Numbered from the stretch's first letter, positions 7,837 to 14,870 are shown. The stretch: DNA of 17,879 nucleotides from Bradyrhizobium sp. (GCA_028290305.1 JAQGKC010000377.1:1-17879), one strand, 5' to 3'. The notes: generated from the sequence alone by a model not told the origin. A program made the numbers and translations.

Positions 7837-8523
7837 TTATCCGACCACCTTCACCGGCACCCGCCGCGTGCCGGTGGTGCCTCCAAAAATCCGTTCGAAG
7901 CCCGCCAGAAAAGCGTCCAGCGCGTCGCTGATCATCTGTTCCTTGTCCTCGAGTACGGGAGACTCATAGATGTATTTGCGAACCCCGTAATAAAAAATTC
8001 CGCTATGAAACACCCACGCCATTTCAAGCTCGGCTGCGGTCGGCTTGTTTTGCACCGGAAGCCCCGCTTCATGGCGGCATTCCCTGATGATGCGTGTCAG
8101 AATCTCGTCCTGCACCACGCCGACATACCATCGGTTGATGTCGAGCCCCTTCAAGCCCGAGTAAAGATAGATCCGAAGCCATTTGCGGGTGAAGATCACA
8201 TTGGTATATGCGCCGTAGAATTCCTGCAACCGATCGCGGATCGGCCGGGAACGGTCGGTAAGCAGCTTCTCCCAGCCGGTATCGAGCGGTTCCAGATAGA
8301 CTGTACGATAGACTTCCTTGATCAGGTCGTCCTTGCTTGGAAAGTAGCGATATAGCAGCGGCTGGGTCACGCCGAGCCGGCGCGCCAGATCGCGCGTACC
8401 GCCGCCAAATCCTTGTTCCGAAAAGAATTCGGTCGCCTTGGCGACGAATTCCCTGCGGCGATCGTCCGGAGACAGCCGCTTCTGCTTCACGCGCGCGCGC
8501 TTGGGCGATGCTTTCTTGCTCAT
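7837..8523 (-). CDS. TetR/AcrR family transcriptional regulator
   Basis: A 228-aa one-domain-plus-ligand-pocket regulator. After a basic N-terminal tail (KKASPKRARVKQKR), the TetR DNA-binding domain spans about residues 22-70, with the helix-turn-helix around 43-62 (TRDLARRLGVTQPLLYRYFPSKDDL), an excellent match. The C-terminal part (about 80-228) is the ligand-binding domain and is not diagnostic. The ATG overlaps the stop of the flavin reductase by 4 bp (ATGA), so it is the last gene of the VOC-oxygenase-reductase operon. It is probably a local repressor that controls its own operon. The best candidate operator is the palindrome at 10870-10887. It converges on the PuuE-like gene, 47 bp away. 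Confidence 0.93.
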   Translation of the reverse strand: MSKKASPKRARVKQKRLSPDDRRREFVAKATEFFSEQGFGGGTRDLARRLGVTQPLLYRYFPSKDDLIKEVYRTVYLEPLDTGWEKLLTDRSRPIRDRLQEFYGAYTNVIFTRKWLRIYLYSGLKGLDINRWYVGVVQDEILTRIIRECRHEAGLPVQNKPTAAELEMAWVFHSGIFYYGVRKYIYESPVLEDKEQMISDALDAFLAGFERIFGGTTGTRRVPVKVVG

Positions 8524-9092
8524 GAAGACTTGTTGGTCCCTGAACTCTCATTGGCGTTGAGAAATCGGCCGTAACCGCCGCGAGCAAACAGCAGCGGCTC
8601 TTGCCGATTATAGGCGTAGGCTTCGACCGCCCCCAAGAAAATGACGTGGTCGCCGCCATAATACCGGTTGGCCGCGCGGCATTGAAAATTTGCAACGCTG
8701 TCGGCGAGGATCGGCGCGCTGCCAAGCCCCGGCGTCCATACGACCCCGGCGAACTTGTCTTCCGAGGATTTTGCGAATTTGTTCGCAAGGGCTTGCTGCG
8801 ATGCGCCAAGCACATTGACCGTGAAATGGCTGGCGTTCTGGAAAATGCTCAACCCTTGCGAAAACATTCCCAGGCTCCAAAGCACCAGCGGCGGGTTCAG
8901 CGACACCGAGGCGAACGAGTTGCAGGTCAGTCCATAGGGCTTTCCGTCAGGCGCGATGGCCGTGATGATGGTAACCCCTGTCGCATACGTGCCCAGCGCG
9001 TTGCGAAAATCCCTGGGATCGATCGATGAACTGTCGCTGGCCAGTTCGTTGGCTGGATCCGGATCGATTGGATGCTTCGAGGCGTCATTCAT
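8520..9092 (-). CDS. Flavin reductase family protein (reductase component of a two-component monooxygenase)
   Basis: A 190-aa NAD(P)H:flavin oxidoreductase of the HpaC/HsaB-like flavin_reduct family. The core begins at about residue 26 (DPRDFRNALGTYATGVTIIT) and has GLTCNSFASVSLNPPLVLWS (54-73) for flavin binding and GDHVIFLGAVEAY near the C-terminus. Length suits the family with a short hydrophilic N-terminal extension. Start is the ATG at 9092, 9 nt after the oxygenase stop; the ribosome site is weak, so coupling to the upstream gene is likely. It most probably supplies FADH2 or FMNH2 to the oxygenase at 9102-10334, and may also serve the LLM enzyme. Confidence 0.92.
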   Translation of the reverse strand: MNDASKHPIDPDPANELASDSSSIDPRDFRNALGTYATGVTIITAIAPDGKPYGLTCNSFASVSLNPPLVLWSLGMFSQGLSIFQNASHFTVNVLGASQQALANKFAKSSEDKFAGVVWTPGLGSAPILADSVANFQCRAANRYYGGDHVIFLGAVEAYAYNRQEPLLFARGGYGRFLNANESSGTNKSS

Positions 9093-9101
9093 CCTGATAT
9101 C

Positions 9102-10334
9102 TCAGAGCGTCAGGTTTTCGGACGGCAGGCCAAGCGCGACGCGCCCGTAATTGGTGCCGGCCGCATCGAAATTGAACGCAAGGTGCGAGTTGATGGCGTG
9201 GGCATCGCGAAACTGCCGCTGCAACGCCCCAGTCATGTACAAGCCTCGCGCGCCGCTCGCCGCAAATAGCAGCGATACGGCTTCCGTGCAGAGATTGACG
9301 GAAAAAGCACCATCGCGGCGTAATCTGGTTTTGACGGCCGTGTCCGGAACGTGGCCGCGCCTTGCGTCGGCCATGGCGTCCATGCATGTCGAGCGCATGA
9401 TGAGGCGGGCCGCGTCGATTTTGGCCGAAGCCTCCGCGATCTTGATCTGCGTGCTCTGAAGGTCGCCGATCTTGGCGCGATTGTAGGTCGATGCCCGATG
9501 CCGCGCGATATCGACGTAATCGTCCAGACAAGCTTGCGCGTTTCCCAGGGCCACGCCGGAAAGCACATAAGGAAACAGCGAGAACACCGGGAGCGCATAA
9601 AGCACATTCGGATTGACGGCACTCCCCGGCGTCGGGCCGCCGTCGAGATCGCTCACAGCCAGCGTCATCGGCTCGGCAACAAACGCATCGTCGACTTCGA
9701 CATCGTTCGACCCGGTTCCTCTCAATCCAGCCGCGTTCCAGGTATCGTTGATTTTGTAGTCACTCCTGTTGAGCAGAAAGATCCGGTATTCGATCCCGTC
9801 GGCTTCATCATCGGATGAAACAACGCTGGCAAGCATATTCCATTCGCAGGAATCGACCCCCGACGAGAACGGCCAATTGCCGCGCAGCACATATCCGCCA
9901 TCGACCTTTCTGGCGCGACCGGCCGGAAAGATGAAGGAGGATGCAATCAGGGCGTTGGCGTCCTTGTTCCAAACCAGATCCTGAGCGCGTTTGTCGAACA
10001 TGCCCAGCATCCAGTGATGGCTCGCGAGGTTGGCGAAATTCCAGGCCACCGACGCGTCGCCCTGCCCGAGTGCATCCGCGCAATCGACCAGTGCGACATA
10101 ATCGAATTCGGAGCCGCCCACGCGCTTCGGCTGCACGATCCTGAACAAGCCGGCCTCATGCAAATCGCGTTCGGTCTCCGGCGGCAGACGCCGCAGTTCC
10201 TCCGTCCGGGGCGCACGATCGCGCAGTTGCGGAATAAGCGCATCGGCACGGCCAATCATGGCCGTATAGGCGCGGTCGTCCGGCTCCGGCCCCAAGGGCG
10301 GGCTTGCATCTGGCTTCCGACCAACACCTGCCAT
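9102..10334 (-). CDS. Flavin-dependent monooxygenase, acyl-CoA dehydrogenase fold (HsaA/HpaB-like group D oxygenase)
   Basis: A 410-aa protein with an acyl-CoA dehydrogenase fold. N-terminal helical domain about 25-130; middle beta domain with NWPFSSGVDSCEW (153-165) and AAGLRGTGSNDVEVDDAFV (201-219); C-terminal helical domain with LQRQFRDAHAINSH (371-384). The SSGxDxCxW and QxQFRDxxAxxSH patterns and an adjacent flavin reductase point to a reduced-flavin-dependent hydroxylase (such as HsaA, DszC or the C2 p-hydroxyphenylacetate enzyme) rather than a true acyl-CoA dehydrogenase. The expected role is hydroxylation of an aromatic ring or heteroatom with O2. The ATG at 10334 has GAGGAA 8 nt upstream. 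It lies 14 nt after the VOC gene and 9 nt before the reductase. The substrate cannot be inferred from sequence alone. Confidence 0.88.
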   Translation of the reverse strand: MAGVGRKPDASPPLGPEPDDRAYTAMIGRADALIPQLRDRAPRTEELRRLPPETERDLHEAGLFRIVQPKRVGGSEFDYVALVDCADALGQGDASVAWNFANLASHHWMLGMFDKRAQDLVWNKDANALIASSFIFPAGRARKVDGGYVLRGNWPFSSGVDSCEWNMLASVVSSDDEADGIEYRIFLLNRSDYKINDTWNAAGLRGTGSNDVEVDDAFVAEPMTLAVSDLDGGPTPGSAVNPNVLYALPVFSLFPYVLSGVALGNAQACLDDYVDIARHRASTYNRAKIGDLQSTQIKIAEASAKIDAARLIMRSTCMDAMADARRGHVPDTAVKTRLRRDGAFSVNLCTEAVSLLFAASGARGLYMTGALQRQFRDAHAINSHLAFNFDAAGTNYGRVALGLPSENLTL

Positions 10335-10348
10335 TTGCGAATTCCTCG

Positions 10349-10846
10349 CTATCGCGCCCGTCGTGCGGTCTTGAGATGGGGCCGATCGAGATACAGTGAC
10401 GCGGCCAGCCCCTCTTCGTTCTGTTCGGCGAATTCGGTCAACAGCTTCATCTCGGGAATTCGCGAGCGATCGAGCGTCTCGACGTCAGGCCAGTCGATCT
10501 CGATCAAATTCCCCGCGGGATCGCGCAAATACATCTGAACGCAGCCGTCCGGAAGTTCGTTCACCGGGTTGCGAAATGCCGTCGAGTCCAGCGCGCCCAT
10601 TGCCTTGGCGGCGTCGTAGGCGGCATGAAAGTCATCCACGTCCACTGCAAAGTGCTGGTAGAACGGAACCTGATCTTCCAGCTCAAAGATGTGCAATTGC
10701 AGATCGCCGCAACGGAGATATTTTGTCTTGAAGCCGAAATTGTAGCTGGGAATGGTCTGCATGCCCAACACGGTCTCGTAGAATTTCACCGACTCCGCGA
10801 GATTCTGGGTGCCGATCGACAGGTGGTTGAAGCCGGTAACCTTCAT
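10349..10846 (-). CDS. VOC family metalloprotein (glyoxalase/extradiol dioxygenase superfamily)
   Basis: A 165-aa single VOC module made of two beta-alpha-beta-beta-beta units. The expected 2-His-1-carboxylate metal ligands can be placed at H8 (FNHLSIG), H65 (QHFAVDV) and E116 (GNLIEIDWPD). The ATG at 10846 is chosen over the upstream TTG at 10876 because AGGGAGG precedes it and the protein then begins MKVTGFNHLSIGT as usual for the family. It is first in the operon with the two-component oxygenase and TetR. Possible roles are ring-cleavage dioxygenase (single-module extradiol type), lyase or isomerase. Nothing in the sequence separates these, so only the superfamily is secure. A C-terminal tail of about 45 residues extends past the last ligand. 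Confidence 0.88.
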   Translation of the reverse strand: MKVTGFNHLSIGTQNLAESVKFYETVLGMQTIPSYNFGFKTKYLRCGDLQLHIFELEDQVPFYQHFAVDVDDFHAAYDAAKAMGALDSTAFRNPVNELPDGCVQMYLRDPAGNLIEIDWPDVETLDRSRIPEMKLLTEFAEQNEEGLAASLYLDRPHLKTARRAR

Positions 10847-10869
10847 CACGCGCCTCCCTTTCACAGCAA

Positions 10870-10887
10870 GTTGCATTGCACTGCAAC
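10870..10887. promoter_or_regulatory. Near-perfect 18-bp palindrome, candidate TetR operator
   Basis: GTTGCATTGCACTGCAAC matches its own reverse complement at 16 of 18 positions, with perfect 6-bp arms GTTGCA/TGCAAC. It also contains TGCA three times at 6-bp spacing. It lies 24 bp upstream of the VOC start, in the divergent region of an operon that encodes its own TetR protein. Length and position fit a TetR-family operator. Confidence 0.55.
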
Positions 10888-10912
10888 GAAATCGACTGAC
10901 GCGACCTTCCGC

Positions 10913-10928
10913 TTGTTTATCGCTTGAT
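10913..10928. promoter_or_regulatory. Shared box, copy 2 (TTGTTTATCG-N3-GAT)
   Basis: The same 13 bases in 16 as at 5671-5686, here 67-82 bp upstream of the VOC start (75-90 bp for copy 1 relative to the FAD subunit). It partly overlaps an inverted repeat CTTGA-N11-TCAAG (10923-10943). A weak plus-strand hexamer pair, TTGTTT-N17-TATTCA (10913-10941), could be the promoter of the dehydrogenase gene but is too degenerate to call. Confidence 0.35.
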
Positions 10929-10993
10929 CACTAGTTATTCAAGGCGCAGCCGCGTTTACTTCGCAACTCCCGTTCAACCGGCAGGAGATTTTC

Positions 10994-11893
10994 ATGAACA
11001 AGACCGTTGGAATCGTGGGCCTCGGCATCATGGGAAGCGCGATTGCCCGCAACCTCGCCGAGCGCGGATGGCACGTCATCGGCTTCGATATCGACGCCGC
11101 GCGACGGGCCGAGCTGGCGCAAGCCCACGTCACCATCGCCGATGACGTGGGTCGGGTCGCACGCGACACGCCCATTATCATGACCAGCCTCCCCAGTCCC
11201 GCGGCGGTCGCGGATGTCGCACAGGCCATCGCCAATTCCGGTCAGTCTCCGCGGATCGTGGTCGAACTCAGCACGCTCACCATCGCCGACAAACTTCACT
11301 TCGAAGCCATTTTGAAGAAAGCTGGCCATATCGCACTGGATTGCCCCCTGAGCGGGACCGGCGCGCAGGCAAAGGTACGCGATCTCGTGGTTTATGCCAG
11401 CGGGGACAGCGATGCCATCGCACGATGCACGGAACTGTTCGCCGACTTCGCCAAGCAAAGCGCCGATCTGGGCGCGTTCGGCAATGGCAGCCGGATGAAA
11501 TTCATCGCCAATCATCTGGTCGCGATTCACAACGTCGCCACTGCCGAAGCGATGGTGCTGGCGGAGCGCGCCGGGCTCGATCCGAAAATGGTGGTCGACA
11601 TGGTGGGCCCCGGCGCCGGCGGCTCGCGGATGTTTCAGATGCGCGCGCCGATGATGGTCGAAGGCGTTTATGAACCCGCCACCATGAAAGTCTCGACCTG
11701 GAAAAAGGACATGGCGATCATCGCCGAGTTTGCCGATGACGTCGGCTGCGCAACGCCAATGTTTACGCTGACCCAGCCTGTTTACACCGAAGCGATGGCG
11801 ATGGGATTGGGCGACCAGGACACGGCGGCGGTTTTCGAAGTATTGAAGAAGACCATCATCACCGACCCTAAATCCACTCACGGCCGGAAATAG
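10994..11893 (+). CDS. NAD(P)-dependent oxidoreductase, 3-hydroxyisobutyrate dehydrogenase family
   Basis: A 299-aa beta-hydroxyacid dehydrogenase. Rossmann dinucleotide motif GIVGLGIMGSAIARNL (6-21); aspartates at the end of the second strand (FDID, 31-34) favour NAD(H) over NADP(H). Substrate-binding segment DCPLSGTGAQAKVRD (116-130) and catalytic Lys169 in GNGSRMKFIANH (163-174) follow, with KKD near 237-239 in the C-terminal helical domain. Length is typical (about 290-300). The ATG has AGGAG 7 nt upstream. It is divergent from the VOC operon and followed 55 bp later by the amidohydrolase on the same strand. Reaction expected: reversible oxidation of a short beta-hydroxy acid or reduction of a semialdehyde. 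The specific substrate is unknown. Confidence 0.92.
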   Translation: MNKTVGIVGLGIMGSAIARNLAERGWHVIGFDIDAARRAELAQAHVTIADDVGRVARDTPIIMTSLPSPAAVADVAQAIANSGQSPRIVVELSTLTIADKLHFEAILKKAGHIALDCPLSGTGAQAKVRDLVVYASGDSDAIARCTELFADFAKQSADLGAFGNGSRMKFIANHLVAIHNVATAEAMVLAERAGLDPKMVVDMVGPGAGGSRMFQMRAPMMVEGVYEPATMKVSTWKKDMAIIAEFADDVGCATPMFTLTQPVYTEAMAMGLGDQDTAAVFEVLKKTIITDPKSTHGRK

Positions 11894-11948
11894 CCGCCTC
11901 GCTTCGTCCTCACGCCCCGAACTACACTCAACAGCAGAGTTATCTCAA

Positions 11949-13022
11949 ATGATCGATCGCAAGAATCGCTATGGCCGCACCGCCGCACGTATCCACGATG
12001 CCGACGGCCTCGCCCGGCGCCCATCGTCCGCCACCATCGATATTCACGCCCACATCGTGGTTCCCCAGGCCGCCAAGCTGGCGCAACCGCATGTCGATAT
12101 CAGCCGAATCCCGCTCGCGTATTTTTCTGACGCTGCAAGCAAGGAAGTCAACGCGCAGCAGGAAAAGGACATCGGCGAAGTCATGACCACGATCGACCGC
12201 CGGCTGTTCGATCTCGACAAGATGGGCATCGACATCCAGGTCGTGGCCCCCGCGCCGGGCCAGTGTTACTACACGATCGACCCCAAAATCGCGGAAGCCG
12301 CCCATCGCCTTGCCAACGATGGCGTGGTGGAATTCTGCTCGCGCAAGCCCGACCGGTTCGTGGGGCTCGGCGTCGTCACCTTGCAGGAGCCAGAGATCGC
12401 GGTCCGCGAGCTCGACTACATCATGAATGATCTTAAATTGAAGGGCGTCGAGATCCTGACCAATGTCGATGGCCAGGAATTGTCCGATCCGAAATTCCGC
12501 CCGTTCTTTGCAAAGGCCGAGCAGCTCGGGGCATTCATCATGATGCACCCGAACGGATTCACCCATGGCGAACGTCTGACCCACTTCTATTTCAACAATG
12601 TTCTCGGCAATCCGCTGGAGACGACGCTCGCGCTTCACAACCTGATCTTTTCGGGAACGCTGGCGCGCTTCCCTGATCTGAAGTTGATGGCCGTGCACGG
12701 CGGCGGATATCTTCCCGGCTATTCCGGCCGGATCGATCACGCCTGGGGCGCGCGACAAGATTCTCATGGCGAGTTGCCGTTGCCGCCGACGACCTATCTG
12801 CGGCAGGTCTATCTCGACACCGTGGTTTTTACCTATCACCAACTGGCATATATGATCGACGTGTTCGGCCCCGACCGTATCGTGATGGGCACCGACTACC
12901 CCTTCGACATGGCCGAATATAACCCAATCGGGCATATCGCCGGGGTGCACGGGATGGACGAGGCAACCATGGCCCAGATCGCGGGCGGAAATGCCGCGAG
13001 GGTGCTCGACCTCGATATTTGA
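11949..13022 (+). CDS. Amidohydrolase family protein, ACMSD-like decarboxylase type
   Basis: A 357-aa TIM-barrel metalloenzyme of the amidohydrolase-2 group (ACMSD, gamma-resorcylate decarboxylase and relatives). Metal ligands and catalytic residues are in place: HxH at H33/H35 (IDIHAH), H200 (FIMMHPNGF), H250 in VHGGGYLPGYSGRIDH (249-264) and D316 in MGTDYPFD (313-320). The HGGG...GR..H pattern is typical of ACMSD-like non-oxidative decarboxylases, which release CO2 from amino-muconate or hydroxy-aromatic acids; some relatives are hydrolases. The N-terminus carries about 28 extra residues before the first strand, and no good ribosome site precedes the ATG at 11949, so the start is less certain than the family. 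Second gene of a plus-strand pair, convergent with the GST. Confidence 0.88.
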   Translation: MIDRKNRYGRTAARIHDADGLARRPSSATIDIHAHIVVPQAAKLAQPHVDISRIPLAYFSDAASKEVNAQQEKDIGEVMTTIDRRLFDLDKMGIDIQVVAPAPGQCYYTIDPKIAEAAHRLANDGVVEFCSRKPDRFVGLGVVTLQEPEIAVRELDYIMNDLKLKGVEILTNVDGQELSDPKFRPFFAKAEQLGAFIMMHPNGFTHGERLTHFYFNNVLGNPLETTLALHNLIFSGTLARFPDLKLMAVHGGGYLPGYSGRIDHAWGARQDSHGELPLPPTTYLRQVYLDTVVFTYHQLAYMIDVFGPDRIVMGTDYPFDMAEYNPIGHIAGVHGMDEATMAQIAGGNAARVLDLDI

Positions 13023-13035
13023 GGCACAAGCGAGC

Positions 13036-13695
13036 TCAGTGGTGCGCGCTTGCCGTCTTAAACCCCGGCTGCTCGAACGGATGGGATGTCGCGAAAGCCG
13101 GGATCTCAAAGCAGCGGTCGGCTAAACGAGCTACCTCCGGGAAGGCGTCCAGCTCGAGTTTGAGAAAATGCGCGCCCACGACCTGGCCGGCGATGCAGAT
13201 ATCCGCAAGGCCGGGCTCGGCGCCCAATGCAAAAGGAGCCGGGGCACGCTTGGCGAGAAGCCGCTCATAGGTCGCGAGCCCCTCATTCGTCCAATGCTTA
13301 CCCCAGCCCTCGATCGCCTTGGCGTCGGCGCCAAATGTCGTGGCAAGGTGATTGCGGACACGGGGCACCACCAGGGGATGCACATCGGCGATCGTCATCA
13401 GTGCCAGTGAGCGCGCGTAGGCCCGCTCCCTTGCGTCCTCCGGAACTAGCCGCGGCTTGGGCTGGATATCGTCAAGATATTCGATAATCGCCAGCGACTG
13501 GAATACGGAATGGCCGTCATGGATGAACGTCGGCACGACACGCTCGACATTGACGGCTTCATAACCCGGCTTGAACTGTTCTCCGGAGAGGATGTCGATC
13601 GGAATTTCCTCGAACGGTAGTCCCTTAAGACTAAGGGCAACCCTGACGCGAAATGAGGCAATCGATCGCCAAAATCCGTAGACTTGTATGCTCAT
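13036..13695 (-). CDS. Glutathione S-transferase, zeta class (maleylacetoacetate/maleylpyruvate isomerase-like)
   Basis: A 219-aa GST with an N-terminal thioredoxin-fold domain (about 1-80) and an all-helical C-terminal domain. YGFWRSIASFRVRVAL (6-21) matches the zeta-class signature SSCxWRVRIAL in position and spacing, with Ser14 and Arg16 as the likely glutathione/catalytic pair. VVPTFIHDG and QSLAIIEYLD are the usual cis-Pro and glutathione-gamma-Glu contacts. Zeta GSTs isomerise maleyl- to fumaryl- products at the end of homogentisate and gentisate pathways, which would suit a ring-cleavage locus. The ATG at 13695 gives the family-like N-terminus; ATG 13707 and TTG 13737 are upstream alternatives, none with a strong ribosome site. 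It converges on the amidohydrolase with only 13 bp between stops. Confidence 0.87.
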   Translation of the reverse strand: MSIQVYGFWRSIASFRVRVALSLKGLPFEEIPIDILSGEQFKPGYEAVNVERVVPTFIHDGHSVFQSLAIIEYLDDIQPKPRLVPEDARERAYARSLALMTIADVHPLVVPRVRNHLATTFGADAKAIEGWGKHWTNEGLATYERLLAKRAPAPFALGAEPGLADICIAGQVVGAHFLKLELDAFPEVARLADRCFEIPAFATSHPFEQPGFKTASAHH

Positions 13696-13775
13696 CGGCG
13701 GGACCATGTGACTTGCCCAATACTCAACTTCATTCAAAACTTCATATCATCATCTGAGCTTTTATCGATGCTTGA

Positions 13776-13796
13776 CCGGGTAATTCTCTCACCCGG
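13776..13796. repeat. Inverted repeat in the GST upstream region
   Basis: CCGGGT (13776-13781) and ACCCGG (13791-13796) form a perfect 6-bp stem with a 9-nt loop, about 80 bp upstream of the GST start. The 200-bp interval 13738-13938 otherwise shows only TTTATCG at 13761-13767. Operator or hairpin function is unproven. Confidence 0.3.
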
Positions 13797-13938
13797 GCGA
13801 GCAATTCACTCACAAAGTTATGATGGCTGCTTGGTCGCCCAGCGGTCTAGGCTTCAATCCAATCCGTTGTCCATCGCCTTCGCCACGGAACTGCATGCCA
13901 ATCCCGTGCGTTATGCCGGTGATCGCCGAGATCGGCCA

Positions 13939-14193
13939 ATGCGCATAAAAACACCAACCTTATGGCTTGCATCAATCCTGAAGCTTGCAGGTCACGCGGC
14001 CATGGGCGTCGCCATGGGCCTTGCTTTCGCGCTCGTCCTGGCGCTTGCCGATCCCTCCGGGATCATGACCCTGATCAACCACAGCGCGACTCCCGGAATT
14101 AGCTTCACCATATTCGTCGGTACCGTCGCACTGACGTTCGGCATTGGCGCGACATTGACGGGCCTCGTCTTCATGATGACGGACGACAACTGA
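13939..14193 (+). CDS. Small two-TM membrane protein, unknown function
   Basis: An 84-residue hydrophobic protein that I do not recognise as a named family. Two membrane segments are clear: about residues 15-37 (LKLAGHAAMGVAMGLAFALVLAL without charges after Lys15) and 53-80 (GISFTIFVGTVALTFGIG onward), joined by a short polar loop, with a charged TDDN tail. The frame is open from 13684, but the part before 13939 is compositionally unlike a protein of this kind and lacks a ribosome site, so the ATG giving MRIKTPTLWLAS is preferred. The ribosome site here is also weak. It stands upstream of two other small genes on the same strand, with 79 bp to the next. Confidence 0.65.
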   Translation: MRIKTPTLWLASILKLAGHAAMGVAMGLAFALVLALADPSGIMTLINHSATPGISFTIFVGTVALTFGIGATLTGLVFMMTDDN

Positions 14194-14272
14194 CCTCTCC
14201 GCGATACCAAAGAATGAGGACGACCCTTGGCTGCCGTTTGGAACACCTTCCCCGGCGCCGCGTTCTCTCGGC

Positions 14273-14497
14273 ATGCCCCGCTATCATTTCGACCTGATTG
14301 GAAAACGGACGATCGTAGACCACAGCGGTCTTGATCTGCCGGACGACATTTTGGCATCCGATGCAGCGGACCGTCTTGCCAACGAGTTGTATTCGTTGCG
14401 GCCGGAGCTTCGACATCAGCACTGCTCAATTCTGGTAACGGATGAAGACGGTGAGGAGATTTGCCGCTCACCGATATGGAATCCCGTCCGGGACTAG
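14273..14497 (+). CDS. DUF6894-like small protein
   Basis: A 74-aa soluble protein beginning MPRYHFDLIGKRTIVDHSGLDLPDD. The pattern PRYxFDL....DxxGxDLPDxxxAxxxA, followed by a closing strand SILVTDEDGEEICRSP, is that of the small DUF6894-type proteins that are abundant and multicopy in Bradyrhizobium and relatives. No function is established. It may be loosely co-transcribed with the small membrane protein upstream and the DUF2171-like gene 91 bp downstream. The ribosome site is poor, but the family match at the N-terminus fixes the start. Confidence 0.8.
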   Translation: MPRYHFDLIGKRTIVDHSGLDLPDDILASDAADRLANELYSLRPELRHQHCSILVTDEDGEEICRSPIWNPVRD

Positions 14498-14588
14498 CAG
14501 GATCGTTTTCCGGTCGATTCCGTTTCCCCGGTGAAATTGCGCAACTTTCGGACCGGCGGAGCGTTCCGAGCGTTGCCAGGAGATACAA

Positions 14589-14831
14589 ATGCCGGATACA
14601 TCGCAAATCAGAGAACACATGGATGTCATTTCGTCGGACAGGAAGACGGTCGGAAAGGTCGATCATCTCGAAGGTTCCGACAGGATCAAGCTTACCAAAC
14701 AGAGTTCACCCGACGGTCAGCACCATCATTTTATTCCGGTGTCGTGGATCGACCATATCGATCAGCACGTTCACCTGAACAAATCGGGTTCTGACGTGAC
14801 GTCGCACTGGCAGCACGAAGGACGGCGCTAG
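14589..14831 (+). CDS. DUF2171-like small protein
   Basis: An 80-aa hydrophilic protein. The sequence IREHMDVISSDRKTVGKVDHLEGSDRIKLTK, then HFIPVSWIDHIDQHVHLNKSG, matches the DUF2171 layout: a small PRC-barrel-like beta fold with the xHMxVxxxDGxxVGxVD opening. The ATG has AGGAG 7 nt upstream, giving a confident start. Function is unknown; relatives in rhizobia are often near stress-related or envelope genes. It converges on the small exported protein gene at 14871-15143 with 39 bp between. Confidence 0.82.
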   Translation: MPDTSQIREHMDVISSDRKTVGKVDHLEGSDRIKLTKQSSPDGQHHHFIPVSWIDHIDQHVHLNKSGSDVTSHWQHEGRR

Positions 14832-14870
14832 AGCCGGCGTACGCCAATCTGGCCGAACGCCGAGCCCGGA

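Noticed and set aside
9102..10334. True acyl-CoA dehydrogenase
   Set aside because: An adjacent flavin reductase and the SSGxDxCxW and QFRDxxAxxSH patterns favour a reduced-flavin monooxygenase.
1843..13022. A known picolinate or nicotinate degradation cluster
   Set aside because: Mo hydroxylase, oxygenase pair and ACMSD-like decarboxylase fit, but no 2,5-dihydroxypyridine dioxygenase, maleamate amidase or maleate isomerase is visible, and LLM, VOC and zeta GST are unexplained.
13684..13938. N-terminal extension of the small membrane protein frame
   Set aside because: It overlaps the GST start region, has no ribosome site and no protein-like composition before the ATG at 13939.
13738..13938. 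A short frame of about 42 codons from near 13820 to 13948
   Set aside because: No ribosome site, no family resemblance and a composition rich in Pro and Ser without pattern; it overlaps the start of the small membrane protein.
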